From: Gammaproteobacteria bacterium
GTDB taxonomy: Bacteria; Pseudomonadota; Gammaproteobacteria; Pseudomonadales; Halieaceae
NCBI GenBank assembly: GCA_030433415.1
Contig: JAUIMF010000035.1
Coordinates: forward strand, 1-32,884
DNA: 32,884 bases
Direction of reading: 5' to 3'
Position 1 is the stretch's first letter. Each line of letters opens with the position of its first letter. This document shows, in pieces, positions 7,433 to 17,508 of the stretch. A program made the translations under genes and the position numbers. A model generated the notes under the pieces. That model saw nothing but the letters and a program-made list of their open reading frames with translations. It did no database searches and had not been told where the DNA came from.

Positions 7433-8971
7433 ATGAACACCGCCCTCAAGACCCCCGTTGTATTAATCATCCTGGACGGCTGGGGGCACCGTGAGGAAAC
7501 CCGCGACAACGCCATCGCCAACGCCACCACGCCCACCTGGGATCGCCTGTGGGCCGAAGCGCCCCACACGCTGATTTCGGGCTCAGGACTGGATGTGGGG
7601 CTGCCCGAAGGTCAGTTCGGCAATTCCGAGGTGGGGCACATGAGCCTGGGCTCGGGCCGCGTGATCTTTCAGAGCATCTCGCGCATCGACGAGGCCATCC
7701 GCGATGGTCGTTTTCACAGCAACGAGGTCTACAACCAGGCCATCGACAGCGCCGTCGCAGACGGCGGCGCCATACATGTCATGGGTCTGCTCTCACCCGG
7801 TGGCGTGCACAGTCATGAACGCCAGATTTTTGAAGCCCTGCGGCTCGCGGCCCAGCGCGGTGCAACGCAGATTTATCTGCACGCCTTTCTGGACGGGCGC
7901 GACACGCCACCTCGCAGCGCCGAGGCCTCGTTGATCGCCGCCGACCAGTGCTTTGCCGAGCTGGGGGTGGGTCGCACCGCCACGGTAACGGGCCGCTACT
8001 TCGCCATGGACCGGGACCAGCGCTGGGACCGTGTCGAGCCCGCCTACCGGCTGCTCACCGAAGGCGTGGCCCAGCACACGGCCGCCGATGCCGTTACCGC
8101 ATTGAACAACGCCTACGCGCGGGACGAAAACGACGAGTTCGTTGCCCCCACCCGCGTTGGCGACGCCGCACCGATCCGTGATGGCGACGCAGTGCTGTTC
8201 ATGAATTTTCGTGCCGACCGGGCCCGCCAGCTGACCCGCGCCTTTACCGACGATGACTTTAACGGCTTCGAGCGCAATCAGCGTCCCGCGGTGCGCTTTG
8301 TCACCACCACGGAGTACGCGGCAGACATCAACGCGCCCTGCGCCTTCCCCCCCGAGTCCCTCGACAACGTTCTGGGTGCCTGGGTGGCTGAGCGCGGCAT
8401 GACGCAACTGCGTATCGCCGAGACCGAAAAGTACGCCCACGTCACCTTCTTCTTCTCGGGTGGACGCGAGGCCGAGTTCGACGGCGAGACGCGGATTCTG
8501 GTGCCCTCACCTGACGTCGCGACCTACGATCTCAAGCCCGAAATGAGTGCTCCAGAGGTGACCGACAAACTGGTGGAAGCGATCCGCTCGCGCGATTACG
8601 ACCTCATTGTGTGCAACTACGCCAATGGCGATATGGTCGGACACACGGGCAGCTATACTGCGGCGATGGCGGCGGTAGAGACTCTCGACGCCTGCCTCGC
8701 CCGGGTAGAGGCCGCACTGCGCGAAGTCGACGGCCAGGCGCTGATCACGGCGGACCACGGCAATTGCGAACAGATGCAGGACTACGAATCGGGCCAGTTG
8801 CATACGCAGCACACCACGCAGCTCGTTCCCCTGGTGTATCTGGGTTCGCGGGACCTGCGCCTGAACGAGCAGGGCGGCATTCTCGCCGATGTCGCGCCGA
8901 CGCTGCTCGACCTCATGAACGTGGAGCAGCCCCCGCAGATGAGCGGCCACAGCCTTGTCGAAAGCGCCTGA
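7433..8971 (+). CDS. gpmI: 2,3-bisphosphoglycerate-independent phosphoglycerate mutase
   Basis: It interconverts 3- and 2-phosphoglycerate in glycolysis and gluconeogenesis through a phosphoserine intermediate and uses two manganese ions. The protein has 512 residues, the usual size. Asp15 in LDGWG is a metal ligand and Ser65 in [10 protein letters not shown] is the phosphorylated serine. The inserted phosphotransferase domain shows [24 protein letters not shown] and NFRADRARQ. The C-terminal metal site shows [22 protein letters not shown] and HTQHT. It is followed by envC after 12 bp, the same pairing as in E. coli (gpmM-envC), so the two are probably co-transcribed. Confidence 0.97.
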   Translation: MNTALKTPVVLIILDGWGHREETRDNAIANATTPTWDRLWAEAPHTLISGSGLDVGLPEGQFGNSEVGHMSLGSGRVIFQSISRIDEAIRDGRFHSNEVYNQAIDSAVADGGAIHVMGLLSPGGVHSHERQIFEALRLAAQRGATQIYLHAFLDGRDTPPRSAEASLIAADQCFAELGVGRTATVTGRYFAMDRDQRWDRVEPAYRLLTEGVAQHTAADAVTALNNAYARDENDEFVAPTRVGDAAPIRDGDAVLFMNFRADRARQLTRAFTDDDFNGFERNQRPAVRFVTTTEYAADINAPCAFPPESLDNVLGAWVAERGMTQLRIAETEKYAHVTFFFSGGREAEFDGETRILVPSPDVATYDLKPEMSAPEVTDKLVEAIRSRDYDLIVCNYANGDMVGHTGSYTAAMAAVETLDACLARVEAALREVDGQALITADHGNCEQMQDYESGQLHTQHTTQLVPLVYLGSRDLRLNEQGGILADVAPTLLDLMNVEQPPQMSGHSLVESA

Positions 8972-8983
8972 TTCAGTAACGCC

Positions 8984-10180
8984 GTGCCCGCGCAACACCC
9001 GGCTTTCGCGGTGACAAAAGCACCCACACGGCAGCGACGCACTGCGGCGCTGCCCGTTGCCGGCCTACTCCTTGGCGCGCTCCTTGTGCCACCAGCACTG
9101 GCCGATGAAGCACAGGAAACTCGCGAGCGCATTGAACAACTCGAGGCCCGCATCGCCGATGTGCGCCGGGCCCAGCAGGCGCGCAATCGCGAGCGCGGCG
9201 CGCTGCAAAAAGAACTTGAGAACCGCGAACGGGAACTGGCCGATCTGGCACGCAAAAAGCGCGGCGTCGAAAGCGAGCGCGCAACGACCCAAGCCCGCAT
9301 CGGCGACCTGCGTCAACAGCAGCAGTCCCTGAATGCGTCAGCGCAGGCGCAACAGCAGGCGGTGAAGGACGAATTGCTGGCGGCCTACCGCAGCGGAGGC
9401 AACGATCAGTTGCGCCTGCTGCTGGGAGACGACGACCCCCAGACCCTGGCGCGCCGCCTCACCTATTACCGCTACATTCTCAAGGCCCGCAGCGAGGTGC
9501 TGGATCGCTACGAGGCAACGCTTGAGGAACTGAATGAGGTAGCCGCCGAGCTCGAACAGCAACGGGCCCAGCTGCTGGCGCAGGAGCAACGCCTCACCGC
9601 GCAACAGGCAAAGCTCGAAGAGACCCGCGCCGGGCGCCGCGACGTGCTCGCCCGCATCGAGAGTGACCTTGCCCAGGGTGAGCGCGAAATCGCCACGCAG
9701 TTGGCGGAGCAACAGGAGCTGGAGACGCTGCTCGAAGAGATCGAAGCGGCCCTGGCGCAACTAATCCCCGAAGAGAATGTCCAAGCTTTCAGTGAGGCCC
9801 GAGGCAGCATGGCATGGCCTGTTGAAGGCCGTATCACGGAGCGCTTTGGCCGCCCGCGCAACAGCGGCAAGATGAAGTGGCAGGGCGTGCGCCTCAAGGC
9901 CGAAACCGGCGCTACCGTGTCGGCGATTCACCACGGCCGCGTGGTGTACGCGGACTGGCTGCGAGGCTCGGGCCTGCTGCTGGTGATAGACCACGGTGAG
10001 GGCTATATGAGCCTGTACGCGCACAACGAAAGCCTGCTGCGCGACGTGGGCGAATGGGTGTCGACCGGTGCCGCCATCGCCACCGTGGGCGACAGCGGCG
10101 GCCAAAGCGAAGCGGGGCTCTATTTCGAGATTCGCAAGGACGGCAAACCCACCAACCCCCAGGCCTGGTGCAGCGGCTAG
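8984..10180 (+). CDS. envC: Murein hydrolase activator EnvC
   Basis: A periplasmic protein that, in E. coli, binds FtsEX and activates the cell-separation amidases AmiA/AmiB. It has 398 residues from GTG 8984; GTG 9011 is an alternative that gives a more typical signal peptide (ending ALA-DE). A long Gln/Glu/Arg-rich coiled coil (about 40-260) leads to a C-terminal M23/LytM-like domain (about 278-396). The metal ligands of active M23 peptidases are missing: the HxxxD segment reads WQGVRL and the HxH segment reads LYFEIR. So it is an activator and not an enzyme, as known for EnvC. It lies between gpmI and ctpA on the same strand. Confidence 0.93.
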   Translation: MPAQHPAFAVTKAPTRQRRTAALPVAGLLLGALLVPPALADEAQETRERIEQLEARIADVRRAQQARNRERGALQKELENRERELADLARKKRGVESERATTQARIGDLRQQQQSLNASAQAQQQAVKDELLAAYRSGGNDQLRLLLGDDDPQTLARRLTYYRYILKARSEVLDRYEATLEELNEVAAELEQQRAQLLAQEQRLTAQQAKLEETRAGRRDVLARIESDLAQGEREIATQLAEQQELETLLEEIEAALAQLIPEENVQAFSEARGSMAWPVEGRITERFGRPRNSGKMKWQGVRLKAETGATVSAIHHGRVVYADWLRGSGLLLVIDHGEGYMSLYAHNESLLRDVGEWVSTGAAIATVGDSGGQSEAGLYFEIRKDGKPTNPQAWCSG

Positions 10181-10221
10181 CACACCGGGGATTGCGCTAC
10201 ACTCAAGGAACACAGTTACCC

Positions 10222-11643
10222 ATGGCAGCATATATGGACCTTACCGATACGGGCTCGCCAGCCCCTGCACCGCAGCTTGATCGCCCGGCTTTAACCAGCC
10301 GGTTGTGGTCGCGTCTGGTCCTGCCATGTCTTGGCGCCGCCGTAATACTGGGTGGCGCAGCGCCAACCATGGCGCAGCATCCCAATATGCCGCCGGCGGG
10401 TGAACTGCCGCTGGACGAATTGCGCACCTTTGCCGATGTGTTCAACCAGATCCGCATTGGCTACGTCGAAGAAATCGAAGACAGCGAACTGCTGGAGTAC
10501 GCCATCAAAGGCATGCTCATGGGTCTGGACCCTCACTCCGTCTACCTGACCCGCGATGCCTTTGAAGACCTGCAGACCTCTACCACGGGCGAGTTTTCGG
10601 GCCTGGGACTCGAAGTGGGCATGGACAACGGCTACCTCACGGTCATCGCGCCCATCGACGGCTCGCCGGCAGCGGAGGCCGGTATGCTCCCTGGCGATAT
10701 CATCCTCAAGCTCGACGGCACCACCATCAAGGGCAAGAGCCTGAACGAAGCCGTGGATCAGATGCGCGGACCCGTAGGCAGTGAAATCATCGTAACGATT
10801 GGTCGCGCCGGCGAAACCCAGCCCTTCGACCTGACCCTGGTACGCGACACGATCCGCGTGGCCAGCGTACGCCAGCGCTGGCTGGAATCCGGCTACGGCT
10901 ATCTGCGCATCTCACAGTTCCAGAAAAACACCGGCGAGGATGTGAGCGAAGCCATTGCCAAACTGCAGGCTGAGCAACCTATCAAGGGTCTGGTGCTGGA
11001 CCTGCGCAACAATCCTGGTGGTGTACTTGGCGCCAGCGTGGACGTCGCAGGCCTGTTCATGGAAGGCGGTACCGTGGTGTACACCGAGGGCCGTCTGGAC
11101 AATTCGGCGCGCAACTACAACGCCACCGAAAAAGACATGACAGCAGGCGTGCCATTGGTGGTACTGATCAATGGTGGCTCGGCCAGCGCCTCCGAGATTG
11201 TCGCCGGCGCCCTGCAGGATCACTCCCGAGCGGTGATCATGGGCACAGAGAGCTTCGGCAAGGGCTCGGTGCAGACTGTGTTACCGATCTCGGAAGATCG
11301 CGCCGTCAAACTCACCACCGCCCTGTACTTTACGCCCAACGGTCGCTCAATCCAGGCCGAGGGCATCGTTCCCGATGTGATCGTGGATCGGGCCAAGGTT
11401 GAAGCCTTCGACGAGTCCCGCCGTATCAGCGAACGCGACCTGGCGGGACACCTCGACAACGCGGGCAACAACGTGACGGGCGATGCGCAAACCAGCCGGG
11501 GCCTCATCAGTCAGGACAACCAGCTTTACGAAGCGCTGACGCTGCTCAAGGGTCTGAACATTCTCAAGCCACGAGTACCGAGCGCGCCCGCGGTGGAACA
11601 GCAGACCGCCGCGGTCGACGACACCGCACCCCAGCAACCCTGA
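10222..11643 (+). CDS. Carboxy-terminal processing serine protease (CtpA / S41)
   Basis: A periplasmic PDZ protease of family S41 that degrades or trims exported proteins from the C-terminus; in Pseudomonas the CtpA homologue cuts peptidoglycan cross-link hydrolases. ATG 10222 gives 473 residues, with AAGGA a little upstream; a longer open frame overlapping envC is not needed. A signal segment ends near TMAQ (about 50). The PDZ domain covers about 120-210 (GLGLEVG, GSPAAEAGMLPGDII). The catalytic dyad is Ser322 in GGSASASEI and Lys347 in SFGKGSVQT, the known 25-residue spacing. It follows envC as in Pseudomonas, which places it with cell-wall turnover. Confidence 0.94.
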   Translation: MAAYMDLTDTGSPAPAPQLDRPALTSRLWSRLVLPCLGAAVILGGAAPTMAQHPNMPPAGELPLDELRTFADVFNQIRIGYVEEIEDSELLEYAIKGMLMGLDPHSVYLTRDAFEDLQTSTTGEFSGLGLEVGMDNGYLTVIAPIDGSPAAEAGMLPGDIILKLDGTTIKGKSLNEAVDQMRGPVGSEIIVTIGRAGETQPFDLTLVRDTIRVASVRQRWLESGYGYLRISQFQKNTGEDVSEAIAKLQAEQPIKGLVLDLRNNPGGVLGASVDVAGLFMEGGTVVYTEGRLDNSARNYNATEKDMTAGVPLVVLINGGSASASEIVAGALQDHSRAVIMGTESFGKGSVQTVLPISEDRAVKLTTALYFTPNGRSIQAEGIVPDVIVDRAKVEAFDESRRISERDLAGHLDNAGNNVTGDAQTSRGLISQDNQLYEALTLLKGLNILKPRVPSAPAVEQQTAAVDDTAPQQP

Positions 11644-11665
11644 CACAACGCACCGGGAACCTCCC

Positions 11666-12631
11666 GTGAAGCGATTCTTTGCCGCCACTCTGGTGCTCTT
11701 TGTGCTCCTGGTGGCTGGCGGGGTCATCACGCGTCCCACCCCCCTGAGTACCCCCGTTATTCCCATCGAAATCACCAGTGATCCCGACACCTGGCTCCAA
11801 CAGAAAGAAGACCTCACACGGGAACGCTACGGCCTGGTCGACGGCGCAGAAAAATGTATCACCTGGGCGGGTAGCAGCGGCACCCGCACCGAGTACGCGG
11901 TGGTATACCTGCATGGGTTTTCGGCAACACGACAGGAAATCGCCCCGGTACCGGCGCAGGTCGCCGAGTTGCTGGGGGCCAACCTGTTCGAAACGCGCCT
12001 GGCAGGCCATGGCCGCCTGCATGAACAACTGGATGGCGTGGTCGCCGAGGACTGGCTGAACGACGGCGCAGAAGCCCTGGCCATCGGCCATCAGCTTGGC
12101 GACAAACTCGTTGTGATCGGCGTATCGACCGGCGCCACCCTCGCGCTGACGCTGGCCGAGCACCCGGATTTTCGCGCCGTCGATACGCTGGTGCTGATCT
12201 CACCGAACTGGGCACCCGCTGCCGCAGGTTCCGGCATCGCCACAGGACCCTACGGCCCGCAGCTCACCCGCCTGTTTGCAGGCGAAGAGCGTCGCTGGAC
12301 CGCGGCCAATGATCTGCAGGAGAAGTACTGGACCACCCGCTACCCCACCGAATCCATCATCGAAATGATGCGCCTGGTGGACCTGGCAAATGCCATGACT
12401 GCAAGCGCCGAGGTGCCCAGGGCCCTGTTGATCTACTCGCCGCTCGATGATGTGGTGTCGGTGCAGGAGCTGTTGTCGGGTTTCGAGCGCCTGCCGGCGC
12501 GGCGCAAAGCCACCCTTGTTGTCGAGGAACCCCGCAGCCTGAGTCCCCACGTACTGACCGGGGCGATCCTTGGACCTGAGGAGGTGGCGCCAACGGTAGA
12601 GGCTATCGTGGGTTTTCTGCGCGGAACCTGA
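11666..12631 (+). CDS. Alpha/beta hydrolase, probably exported or membrane-anchored
   Basis: A 321-residue protein with a GTG start and an N-terminal hydrophobic segment (about 4-20), so it is either secreted or anchored in the inner membrane. Hydrolase marks are YLHGFS (81-86, oxyanion loop), nucleophile Ser154 in GVSTGA, a likely acid in YSPLDDVVS and a likely His in SPHVLTG. The fold resembles carboxylesterases and monoglyceride lipases. The substrate is unknown. It starts 22 bp after the ctpA stop and probably belongs to the same transcript. Confidence 0.85.
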   Translation: MKRFFAATLVLFVLLVAGGVITRPTPLSTPVIPIEITSDPDTWLQQKEDLTRERYGLVDGAEKCITWAGSSGTRTEYAVVYLHGFSATRQEIAPVPAQVAELLGANLFETRLAGHGRLHEQLDGVVAEDWLNDGAEALAIGHQLGDKLVVIGVSTGATLALTLAEHPDFRAVDTLVLISPNWAPAAAGSGIATGPYGPQLTRLFAGEERRWTAANDLQEKYWTTRYPTESIIEMMRLVDLANAMTASAEVPRALLIYSPLDDVVSVQELLSGFERLPARRKATLVVEEPRSLSPHVLTGAILGPEEVAPTVEAIVGFLRGT

Positions 12632-12713
12632 GCATCTCTGTTGCAGTTACGCTAAACCCTGACGACGCTGCTCTGTATAGTGTCGCAGCGCTTCAAACTA
12701 ATCGAGGCTTGCC

Positions 12714-13298
12714 TCAACGAACATAGCAGGTGCTTTCCACGCAGGTAACAGTAATAGACTCCCCGTCCGCACATTTAAGACTCCAATACGCCTTATCCCC
12801 TTCAGCACGATCAAATGAAGCACCATCTGTGCACATCATAGCCTCTGCGATCGTCGTTACCGCATCAGGAGCAGCGCGCGGCGTTACCACTGCGGACGTA
12901 GCAGAATCCTGTTTCGTGGATCCTGCCTTTTTAATGGGGATTACGTAACTCGCCGGATACTCGCGATGTTTGTCGGTTATGGCGTCCGTAATTCCGAAAT
13001 CAATAAATACTGCAGACGCTACAATTTTTGCGCCAATAGTTGACTCGATGGCCCCGGTAGCTTCTCTTCCATCGTCTGTTTTGCAGTGGTACTTCAAGAC
13101 ATCATCTGACCGTCGAATCATCTCGGTGTCAGGTACTTGTATTGACCACTGCCCGCGTTTGTTGGACATCACGCAATCTGCCTCTGAGCCGTCAGACATT
13201 GAGAATGCGATTGGAACAAAAGCATCGTTAGTTATGGAGGCACAGCCACCCAGAACAAGAAAGACTAATCCTGCTAAAACTGCCTTTTTTACTGCCAT
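12714..13298 (-). CDS. Small lipoprotein of unknown function
   Basis: A 194-residue protein with a clear lipoprotein signal peptide: lipobox VLGGC with Cys19 as the lipidation site. The mature part has several cysteines and a motif C-x3-NKRGQW (about 42-51), seen in a loosely defined group of bacterial lipoproteins annotated as hypothetical. A hydrophobic stretch IVASAVFIDFGI lies in the middle. The gene has noticeably lower GC and different codon use from its neighbours, and it interrupts an otherwise conserved ctpA-to-hisF block, which suggests later insertion. Function is not recognised. Confidence 0.8.
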   Translation of the reverse strand: MAVKKAVLAGLVFLVLGGCASITNDAFVPIAFSMSDGSEADCVMSNKRGQWSIQVPDTEMIRRSDDVLKYHCKTDDGREATGAIESTIGAKIVASAVFIDFGITDAITDKHREYPASYVIPIKKAGSTKQDSATSAVVTPRAAPDAVTTIAEAMMCTDGASFDRAEGDKAYWSLKCADGESITVTCVESTCYVR

Positions 13299-13435
13299 AG
13301 AGGCCTACCCACTCCGTCGAACTTATTGAACCCAACGCTATAGAGTGATGGGTGATACGGCAAGATCATTGTTCACATATTCGAACTGGTGCACCAAACA
13401 ACCACCGCAACTTGTCGCTGGTCCCGGTTACTAGA

Positions 13436-14221
13436 TCAAAGCCGAACTTCAATCCCCGCCGCCGCCATCGCTGCCTTGGCTTCGCCTACGGTGTACTCTC
13501 CAAAGTGGAAGATGCTGGCGGCGAGCACCGCATCGGCGCCACCTTCGATCACGCCATCCACCAGATGCTGCAGATTGCCGACGCCGCCCGAGGCGATAAC
13601 GGGAATATCCACCGCATCGGTGATCGCCCGGGTTACGCCGAGCTCAAAGCCGTCACGGGTGCCGTCGCGATCCATGCTGGTGAGGAGGATTTCTCCGGCA
13701 CCGAGTTCCGCCATACGTCGGGCCCATTCCACCGCATCGATGCCTGTGGGGCGGCGGCCACCGTGGGTGAAGATTTCGTAGCGAGGGGTGGCGACACCCT
13801 CCACGATCACGTCGTCAACGCGTTTGGCGTCGATGGCCACCACGATGCACTGGGCACCAAACCGTTCAGAGGCGCGGCGCACCAGTTCCGGCTCGTGAAT
13901 CGCGGCGGTGTTGATGCTGACCTTGTCGGCACCGGCATTGAGCATGGTGCGAATATCGTCGACGCTGCGAATGCCACCACCCACGGTCAGGGGGATGAAC
14001 ACCTCGCGGGCGATGGCCTCGACCGTGTGTACCGTGGTATCGCGGGCTTCGTGGCTGGCGGTGATATCCAGAAAAGTAATCTCGTCGGCGCCCTGCTCGT
14101 TGTAGCGCGCGGCGATTTCGACGGGGTCTCCCGCGTCGCGGATGTCCACAAAGTTCACGCCCTTTACGACGCGCCCCTGGTCGACATCCAGGCAGGGAAT
14201 GATGCGACGGGCGAGGCCCAT
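13436..14221 (-). CDS. hisF: Imidazole glycerol phosphate synthase, cyclase subunit HisF
   Basis: With HisH it turns PRFAR and ammonia from glutamine into imidazole glycerol phosphate and AICAR, linking histidine and purine synthesis. The 261-residue beta/alpha barrel has the two catalytic aspartates, Asp12 in [14 protein letters not shown] and Asp131 in VAIDAKR. Phosphate-binding loops are TVGGGIRS and IASGGVGN. The start codon overlaps the hisA stop by one base (TGATG), so it is coupled to hisA. It is the last gene of the operon hisB-hisH-hisA-hisF. Confidence 0.98.
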   Translation of the reverse strand: MGLARRIIPCLDVDQGRVVKGVNFVDIRDAGDPVEIAARYNEQGADEITFLDITASHEARDTTVHTVEAIAREVFIPLTVGGGIRSVDDIRTMLNAGADKVSINTAAIHEPELVRRASERFGAQCIVVAIDAKRVDDVIVEGVATPRYEIFTHGGRRPTGIDAVEWARRMAELGAGEILLTSMDRDGTRDGFELGVTRAITDAVDIPVIASGGVGNLQHLVDGVIEGGADAVLAASIFHFGEYTVGEAKAAMAAAGIEVRL

Positions 14222-14970
14222 CAGGCAGCGCTCCCCTCGCCCAGGCCATCGCAGTAGGATTGGGCTTCGGCAAGATCCAGCGTGCCCTCGTAGATCGCGC
14301 GTCCGGTGATGGCACCGCTGATACCCGCAGCCTGCACCTTGGCCAGAGCGCGAATGTCGCGCATGTTAGTGATGCCTCCAGAGGCGATAACGGGAATGCG
14401 ACCCGCCTGGGCCAGATCCACCGTCGCTTCGACGTTCACACCCTGCATCATGCCGTCGCGGGCGATGTCGGTGTACACGATGGCACTGACGCCTTCGCTG
14501 GCGAAGCGTCGCGCCAGGTCCGTGGCCTGCAGCGCCGAGACTTCGGCCCAGCCGTCAGTGGCCACGCGGCCATCGCGGGCATCCAGACCTACGATGATGC
14601 GCCCGGGAAACGCCTGACACGCCTCGGTCACAAAGGCCGGCTCTTTCACCGCCTGGGTACCGATGATGACGTAGCTCACGCCGGCAGCTACGTAATGTTC
14701 GATGGTCTGAAGATTGCGGATGCCCCCACCGATCTGGATTGGCAGTTCAGGGAACGCCGCCGCAATCGCGGTAACCGCTTCGCCGTTGACCGGCTCACCG
14801 GCAAAGGCACCGTTGAGGTCCACCAGATGCAGACGGCGACAGCCCGCGTCGACCCAGCGCCGCGCGGTGGCCACGGGGTCGTCAGAAAACACCGTGCTGT
14901 CGTCCATCTCGCCCTGGCGCAGGCGCACGCACTGGCCGTCCTTGAGATCAATGGCAGGAATAATCAGCAT
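14221..14970 (-). CDS. hisA: ProFAR isomerase HisA
   Basis: Phosphoribosylformimino-5-aminoimidazole carboxamide ribotide isomerase, an Amadori-type isomerase of histidine synthesis. From ATG 14970 it has 249 residues, the typical size; a longer open frame upstream only overlaps hisH in another frame. The beta/alpha barrel begins [12 protein letters not shown] with catalytic Asp8, and Asp130 lies in VGLDARDG. Phosphate loops are QIGGGIRN and IASGGITN. Its start overlaps the end of hisH by seven bases. Confidence 0.97.
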   Translation of the reverse strand: MLIIPAIDLKDGQCVRLRQGEMDDSTVFSDDPVATARRWVDAGCRRLHLVDLNGAFAGEPVNGEAVTAIAAAFPELPIQIGGGIRNLQTIEHYVAAGVSYVIIGTQAVKEPAFVTEACQAFPGRIIVGLDARDGRVATDGWAEVSALQATDLARRFASEGVSAIVYTDIARDGMMQGVNVEATVDLAQAGRIPVIASGGITNMRDIRALAKVQAAGISGAITGRAIYEGTLDLAEAQSYCDGLGEGSAA

Positions 14971-15614
14971 GTTCCGTTCCAGTCCAGAAAGTTGCGTAGC
15001 AGTTGCAGACCCGCCCGGTGGCTTTTCTCCGGGTGAAACTGCACCGCAAACAGGTTGTCGCGGGCCAGCGCCGCATCGGCGCTGACGCCGTACTGCACGC
15101 TGCCGGCGACCAGGTCGCGGTTCTGCGCATGCACGTAGTAGCTGTGGACGAAGTAGAAACGCTCGCCATCGGGAATACCTTGCCACAGCGCGTGGGGGCG
15201 AGCCTGCTGCACGCCGTTCCAGCCCATGTGAGGCACTTTTAAACGCTGGCCATCGGCGTCGGTCAGGGGCGCGCCGAAGTGACGCACGTCACCGTCGATC
15301 AGTCCCAGACAATCCACGCCATCGTTTTCTTCTGAGCGCTGCATGAGCGCCTGCATACCCACGCAGATCGCCAGCACAGGCTTGTGCTGCTCCCGCAGCG
15401 CCGTGTCCAGCAGCTGATCACAGTGCAGGCGCCGAATCTCGGCCATGCAGTCGCGGATCGCGCCTACGCCGGGAAACACCACACGATCGGCCTGTCGAAT
15501 CAGGTCCGCATCGTGAGTAACAACTACTTGATCGGCACCCACATGCTGCAGAGCACTCTCCACCGAGTGGAGATTGCCCATGCCATAGTCGATGACAGCG
15601 ACGGTTCCGCTCAC
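14964..15614 (-). CDS. hisH: Imidazole glycerol phosphate synthase, glutaminase subunit HisH
   Basis: A class I glutamine amidotransferase that supplies ammonia to HisF. It has 216 residues. The catalytic triad is Cys84 in AICVGMQ, His194 and Glu196 in QFHPEKS. The N-terminal [10 protein letters not shown] and FPGVGA are family marks. The gene lies 26 bp after hisB and overlaps hisA, consistent with tight co-expression with its partner HisF. Confidence 0.97.
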   Translation of the reverse strand: MSGTVAVIDYGMGNLHSVESALQHVGADQVVVTHDADLIRQADRVVFPGVGAIRDCMAEIRRLHCDQLLDTALREQHKPVLAICVGMQALMQRSEENDGVDCLGLIDGDVRHFGAPLTDADGQRLKVPHMGWNGVQQARPHALWQGIPDGERFYFVHSYYVHAQNRDLVAGSVQYGVSADAALARDNLFAVQFHPEKSHRAGLQLLRNFLDWNGTC

Positions 15615-15640
15615 CGGTTACTCCCGCTTAGCAGCGCTGC

Positions 15641-16234
15641 TCAGAGCACACCCTTGGTCGAGGGCGTGACGCCGGCCATGGCGGGGTCTGCCGCCAGGGC
15701 CATGCGCAGGGCGCGACCGAAGGCCTTGAACACGGTCTCGATCTGGTGATGGCTGTTCTCACCGCGCAGGTTGTCGATGTGCAGCGTAACCAGAGCGTGG
15801 TTCACAAAGCCCTGGAAGAACTCGCAGAACAGGTCCACGTCGAAATTACCTACGGTGGCGCGAGTGAAGGGAATGTGAAACTCCAGGCCAGGACGGCCGG
15901 AAAAATCGATCACCACACGCGACAGGGCTTCGTCCAGGGGCACGTAGGCATGCCCGTAGCGCTGAATGCCTTTTTTGTCGCCCACCGCTTTGGCAAAGGC
16001 CTGCCCCAGCGTAATGCCGATATCTTCCACCGTGTGGTGCGCATCGATGTGCAGATCACCGTTGGCTTTGACCACAAGGTCCATCATGCCGTGGCGGGCG
16101 ATCTGGTCGAGCATGTGCTCGAGAAACGGCAGACCCGTATCGAACTCGGCCTTGCCCGAGCCGTCGAGGTTCACAGACACGCTGATCTGTGTTTCCAGCG
16201 TGTCGCGGCTGATTTCTGCAGTACGCCCGCTCAT
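15641..16234 (-). CDS. hisB: Imidazoleglycerol-phosphate dehydratase HisB
   Basis: It removes water from imidazole glycerol phosphate with a two-manganese centre. At 197 residues it is the single-function form, without the N-terminal histidinol-phosphatase domain found in E. coli HisB; that phosphatase must be encoded elsewhere. The metal motifs are HHTVED (66-71) and SHHQIE (161-166). The ribosome binding site AGGAG is well placed. It is the first gene of the leftward his operon and is divergent from mutY. No histidine-rich leader peptide was found upstream. Confidence 0.97.
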   Translation of the reverse strand: MSGRTAEISRDTLETQISVSVNLDGSGKAEFDTGLPFLEHMLDQIARHGMMDLVVKANGDLHIDAHHTVEDIGITLGQAFAKAVGDKKGIQRYGHAYVPLDEALSRVVIDFSGRPGLEFHIPFTRATVGNFDVDLFCEFFQGFVNHALVTLHIDNLRGENSHHQIETVFKAFGRALRMALAADPAMAGVTPSTKGVL

Positions 16235-16244
16235 GGCGATCTCC

Positions 16245-16280
16245 TGGTCTATAACCTGGTCTATACCTTGGCCTATAAAG
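16245..16280 (-). repeat. Three 12-bp tandem repeats in the hisB leader
   Basis: TGGTCTATAACC, TGGTCTATACCT and TGGCCTATAAAG (plus strand) follow each other exactly from 16245 to 16280 and end about 10 bp before the hisB start. The last unit overlaps the ribosome binding site region (CTCCTGG). On the sense strand each unit reads as a TATAG(A/G)CC block. They could be an operator, an RNA-binding site or a slipped-strand duplication. Confidence 0.7.
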
Positions 16281-16363
16281 TGTTGCAGCGATTTATTCGC
16301 GGCGGTCCTTCAAGGCGCCTACTCCCGGCACATCCTGGGCGGCGCCTGCGGCGAAGGCGCGAC

Positions 16364-16369
16364 ATTATA
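16364..16369 (-). promoter_or_regulatory. Candidate -10 element of the his operon
   Basis: A perfect TATAAT reads leftward about 130 bp upstream of the hisB start. At a spacing of 16 bp the -35 would be TGAACA, a partial match. The predicted leader of about 120 nt contains the 12-bp repeats. Confidence 0.45.
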
Positions 16370-16431
16370 CGCAGGCTGTAACGCTTGTTCATTGGCAATT
16401 CTGCCGCCGCAAAGCTAGGCTCGCCAGCCTG

Positions 16432-17493
16432 ATGAATGACTTTGCCCAGCGCCTTCTCACCTGGTACGACGACTTCGGTCGTCACGACCTGCCGTGGCAG
16501 AACGACGCCACCGCGTACCACGTGTGGCTGTCTGAAATCATGTTGCAGCAGACCCAGGTTGCCACCGTGATCCCCTACTACGAGCGCTTTACCCGGCGCT
16601 TTGCCGACATCCACGCTCTGGCAGAGGCACCGCTGGACGATGTGCTCCATCACTGGAGTGGGCTGGGGTATTACGCCAGGGCGCGCAATCTTCACGCGAC
16701 GGCAAAGCTCGTGGTTGAACAACATGCAGGCAGCTTCCCCGCCGACCTCGATGCGCTGCAGGCGCTGCCCGGCATTGGCCGCTCAACGGCGGGAGCCATT
16801 CTCTGCTCGGCGCTCGGTGGACGCGCGCCCATACTCGATGGCAACGTAAAACGAGTGCTTGCACGCTACGGCGCTGTGGATGGCTGGCCGGGCCGCAGCG
16901 CCGTGGCGAAGCGCCTGTGGGAACTGGCAGAACAATACACGCCCACAGAGCGGGTTGCCGATTACACCCAGGCCATCATGGATCTGGGTGCCACGGTCTG
17001 CACCCGCAGCCGCCCTGCATGTGCCCTGTGTCCGCAGCGAGCGGATTGTTCGGCACACCGCGAGGGACGGGAACTGGAGTTTCCCGGCAAAAAACCGAAG
17101 AAGACCCTGCCAGTGCGCGAAACCACCTTTGTGATCGCCGCCACGCCCGAGGGCGAGGTATTTCTGCAGCGACGTCCGGCGCAGGGCATCTGGGGCGGGC
17201 TTTGGTGTTTTCCGCAAACCACATCAAAGGACGAGGCGCTGGGCTATTGTCTGGATCGCCTGGGCAGGCGCGCAACGGCAACGAGCCTGCCATGCATGCG
17301 TCATACCTTCAGCCACTATCACCTCGAGATCAGCCCGGTGCTGCTCAGCCTCGAAGATACTCCTACGGTAATTGCCGACCGGGACGATTTGCGTAGCTGG
17401 CCCGTATCCGCCCTGCCAGAAGTTGGCCTGGCAGCGCCGGTAAAGACCCTCTGGAGCAAACTTGGCGCTATCATCACGGACCAGTCTGATTAA
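16432..17493 (+). CDS. mutY: A/G-specific adenine DNA glycosylase MutY
   Basis: It removes adenine mispaired with 8-oxoguanine and so prevents G:C to T:A mutations. The protein has 353 residues, the usual size. The helix-hairpin-helix core carries LPGIGRSTAGA (112-122), catalytic Glu35 in LSEIMLQQTQ and Asp136 in LDGNVKRV. The 4Fe-4S cluster motif is intact: Cys190-x6-Cys197-x2-Cys200-x5-Cys206. The C-terminal MutT-like domain (about 225-345), which recognises 8-oxoguanine, is present with GIWGGLWCFPQ. It is followed by yggX after 15 bp, a very conserved pair. Confidence 0.97.
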   Translation: MNDFAQRLLTWYDDFGRHDLPWQNDATAYHVWLSEIMLQQTQVATVIPYYERFTRRFADIHALAEAPLDDVLHHWSGLGYYARARNLHATAKLVVEQHAGSFPADLDALQALPGIGRSTAGAILCSALGGRAPILDGNVKRVLARYGAVDGWPGRSAVAKRLWELAEQYTPTERVADYTQAIMDLGATVCTRSRPACALCPQRADCSAHREGRELEFPGKKPKKTLPVRETTFVIAATPEGEVFLQRRPAQGIWGGLWCFPQTTSKDEALGYCLDRLGRRATATSLPCMRHTFSHYHLEISPVLLSLEDTPTVIADRDDLRSWPVSALPEVGLAAPVKTLWSKLGAIITDQSD

Positions 17494-17508
17494 CCGAGAG
17501 ACCACCCC

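Noticed and set aside
13352..14257. 301-codon open frame on the plus strand
   Set aside because: It is the antisense shadow of hisF, whose catalytic motifs are unambiguous.
16235..16431. Histidine attenuator upstream of hisB
   Set aside because: No short leader frame with consecutive His codons and no terminator/antiterminator pair is visible on the minus strand.
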